The translations under genes and the position numbers were made by a program. This document shows, in pieces, positions 5,271-5,333 of a stretch of 5,333 bases of DNA (the stretch's first letter is position 1; every line of letters begins with the position of its first letter). The notes beneath the pieces were generated by a model. It did not search any database. It was not told the DNA's origin and was given only the letters and a program-made list of their open reading frames with translations. The stretch comes from Actinomycetota bacterium (GTDB lineage Bacteria > Actinomycetota > Thermoleophilia > Solirubrobacterales > Thermoleophilaceae): the NCBI GenBank assembly GCA_005883295.1, contig VAWV01000089.1, positions 1 through 5,333 of the forward strand, given 5' to 3'.

Positions 5271-5333
5271 GTGGAACAGCGGGTTAGCCTCGTGACCCTC
5301 GGTGTCTCAGACTACGGTCGGGCAAAGGCTTTC
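5271..5333 (+). CDS. VOC (glyoxalase/bleomycin-resistance fold) family protein, 3'-partial
   Basis: Only the first 21 codons are in the window. They read VEQRVSLVTLGVSDYGRAKAF, with GTG read as Met. This matches the opening beta strand and helix of VOC proteins, typically 'xQRVSLVTLGVxDLxRARAFY'. The first metal ligand of VOC enzymes often lies in this first strand; here no His or Glu is placed obviously at that point, so metal binding cannot be judged. Substrate is unknown, as the family includes glyoxalases, dioxygenases and antibiotic-binding proteins. It is divergent from the MDR gene with 43 bp between start codons. The fragment is short, so the call rests on one motif. Confidence 0.7.
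   Translation, partial: MEQRVSLVTLGVSDYGRAKAF

Noticed and set aside
4358..5287. Plus-strand ORF of 309 codons opposite the MDR gene
   Set aside because: Antisense shadow. It also runs through the divergent promoter gap and into the VOC start in another frame, and has no family motif.

Overview
This is a very GC-rich window (codon third positions are mostly G or C). Its genes are compact, and three of them appear to have a TANNNT -10 box almost touching the start codon, which would give leaderless transcripts. Together with the type of small acidic protein present, this suggests a high-GC actinobacterium, possibly of the Thermoleophilia/Solirubrobacterales type. That placement is inferred from style and no marker gene proves it. 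The genes look chromosomal and housekeeping. I see no transposase, integrase, phage gene, CRISPR array or defence system.

Layout from left to right. (1) Positions 1-1518, + strand: the 3' part of a membrane-bound diguanylate cyclase with the end of an outer sensor domain, one TM helix, HAMP, GAF and GGDEF. Its active site and c-di-GMP inhibition site are intact. (2) 1564-2052, +: an unrecognised small acidic, Pro/Glu/Asp-rich protein with a 15-bp in-frame repeat. (3) 2053-2235: a convergent gap with several inverted repeats, including a strong hairpin just past the glutamate dehydrogenase stop. (4) 2236-3510, -: complete glutamate dehydrogenase (GluDH) with a strong Shine-Dalgarno. (5) 3596-3667, +: a tRNA-Ala(UGC), divergent from GluDH, with an unusual D arm. 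(6) 3756-4025, +: a small GIY-YIG (UPF0213/YhbQ-like) protein. (7) 4026-4258: noncoding, with a perfect 14-bp palindrome and a hairpin between convergent genes. (8) 4259-5227, -: a zinc-free quinone-oxidoreductase-like MDR protein. (9) 5271-5333, +: the first 21 codons of a VOC/glyoxalase-like protein, divergent from the MDR gene across only 43 bp.

The genes do not form one pathway. The cyclase is a signalling enzyme, GluDH links nitrogen assimilation to 2-oxoglutarate, and the tRNA serves translation. The MDR/VOC pair may both act on reactive carbonyls or quinones and may share regulation, but that rests only on their divergent arrangement. I found no convincing undescribed system. The points most worth a second look are the back-to-back leaderless promoters, the odd tRNA D arm and the structured gap at 2075-2235.
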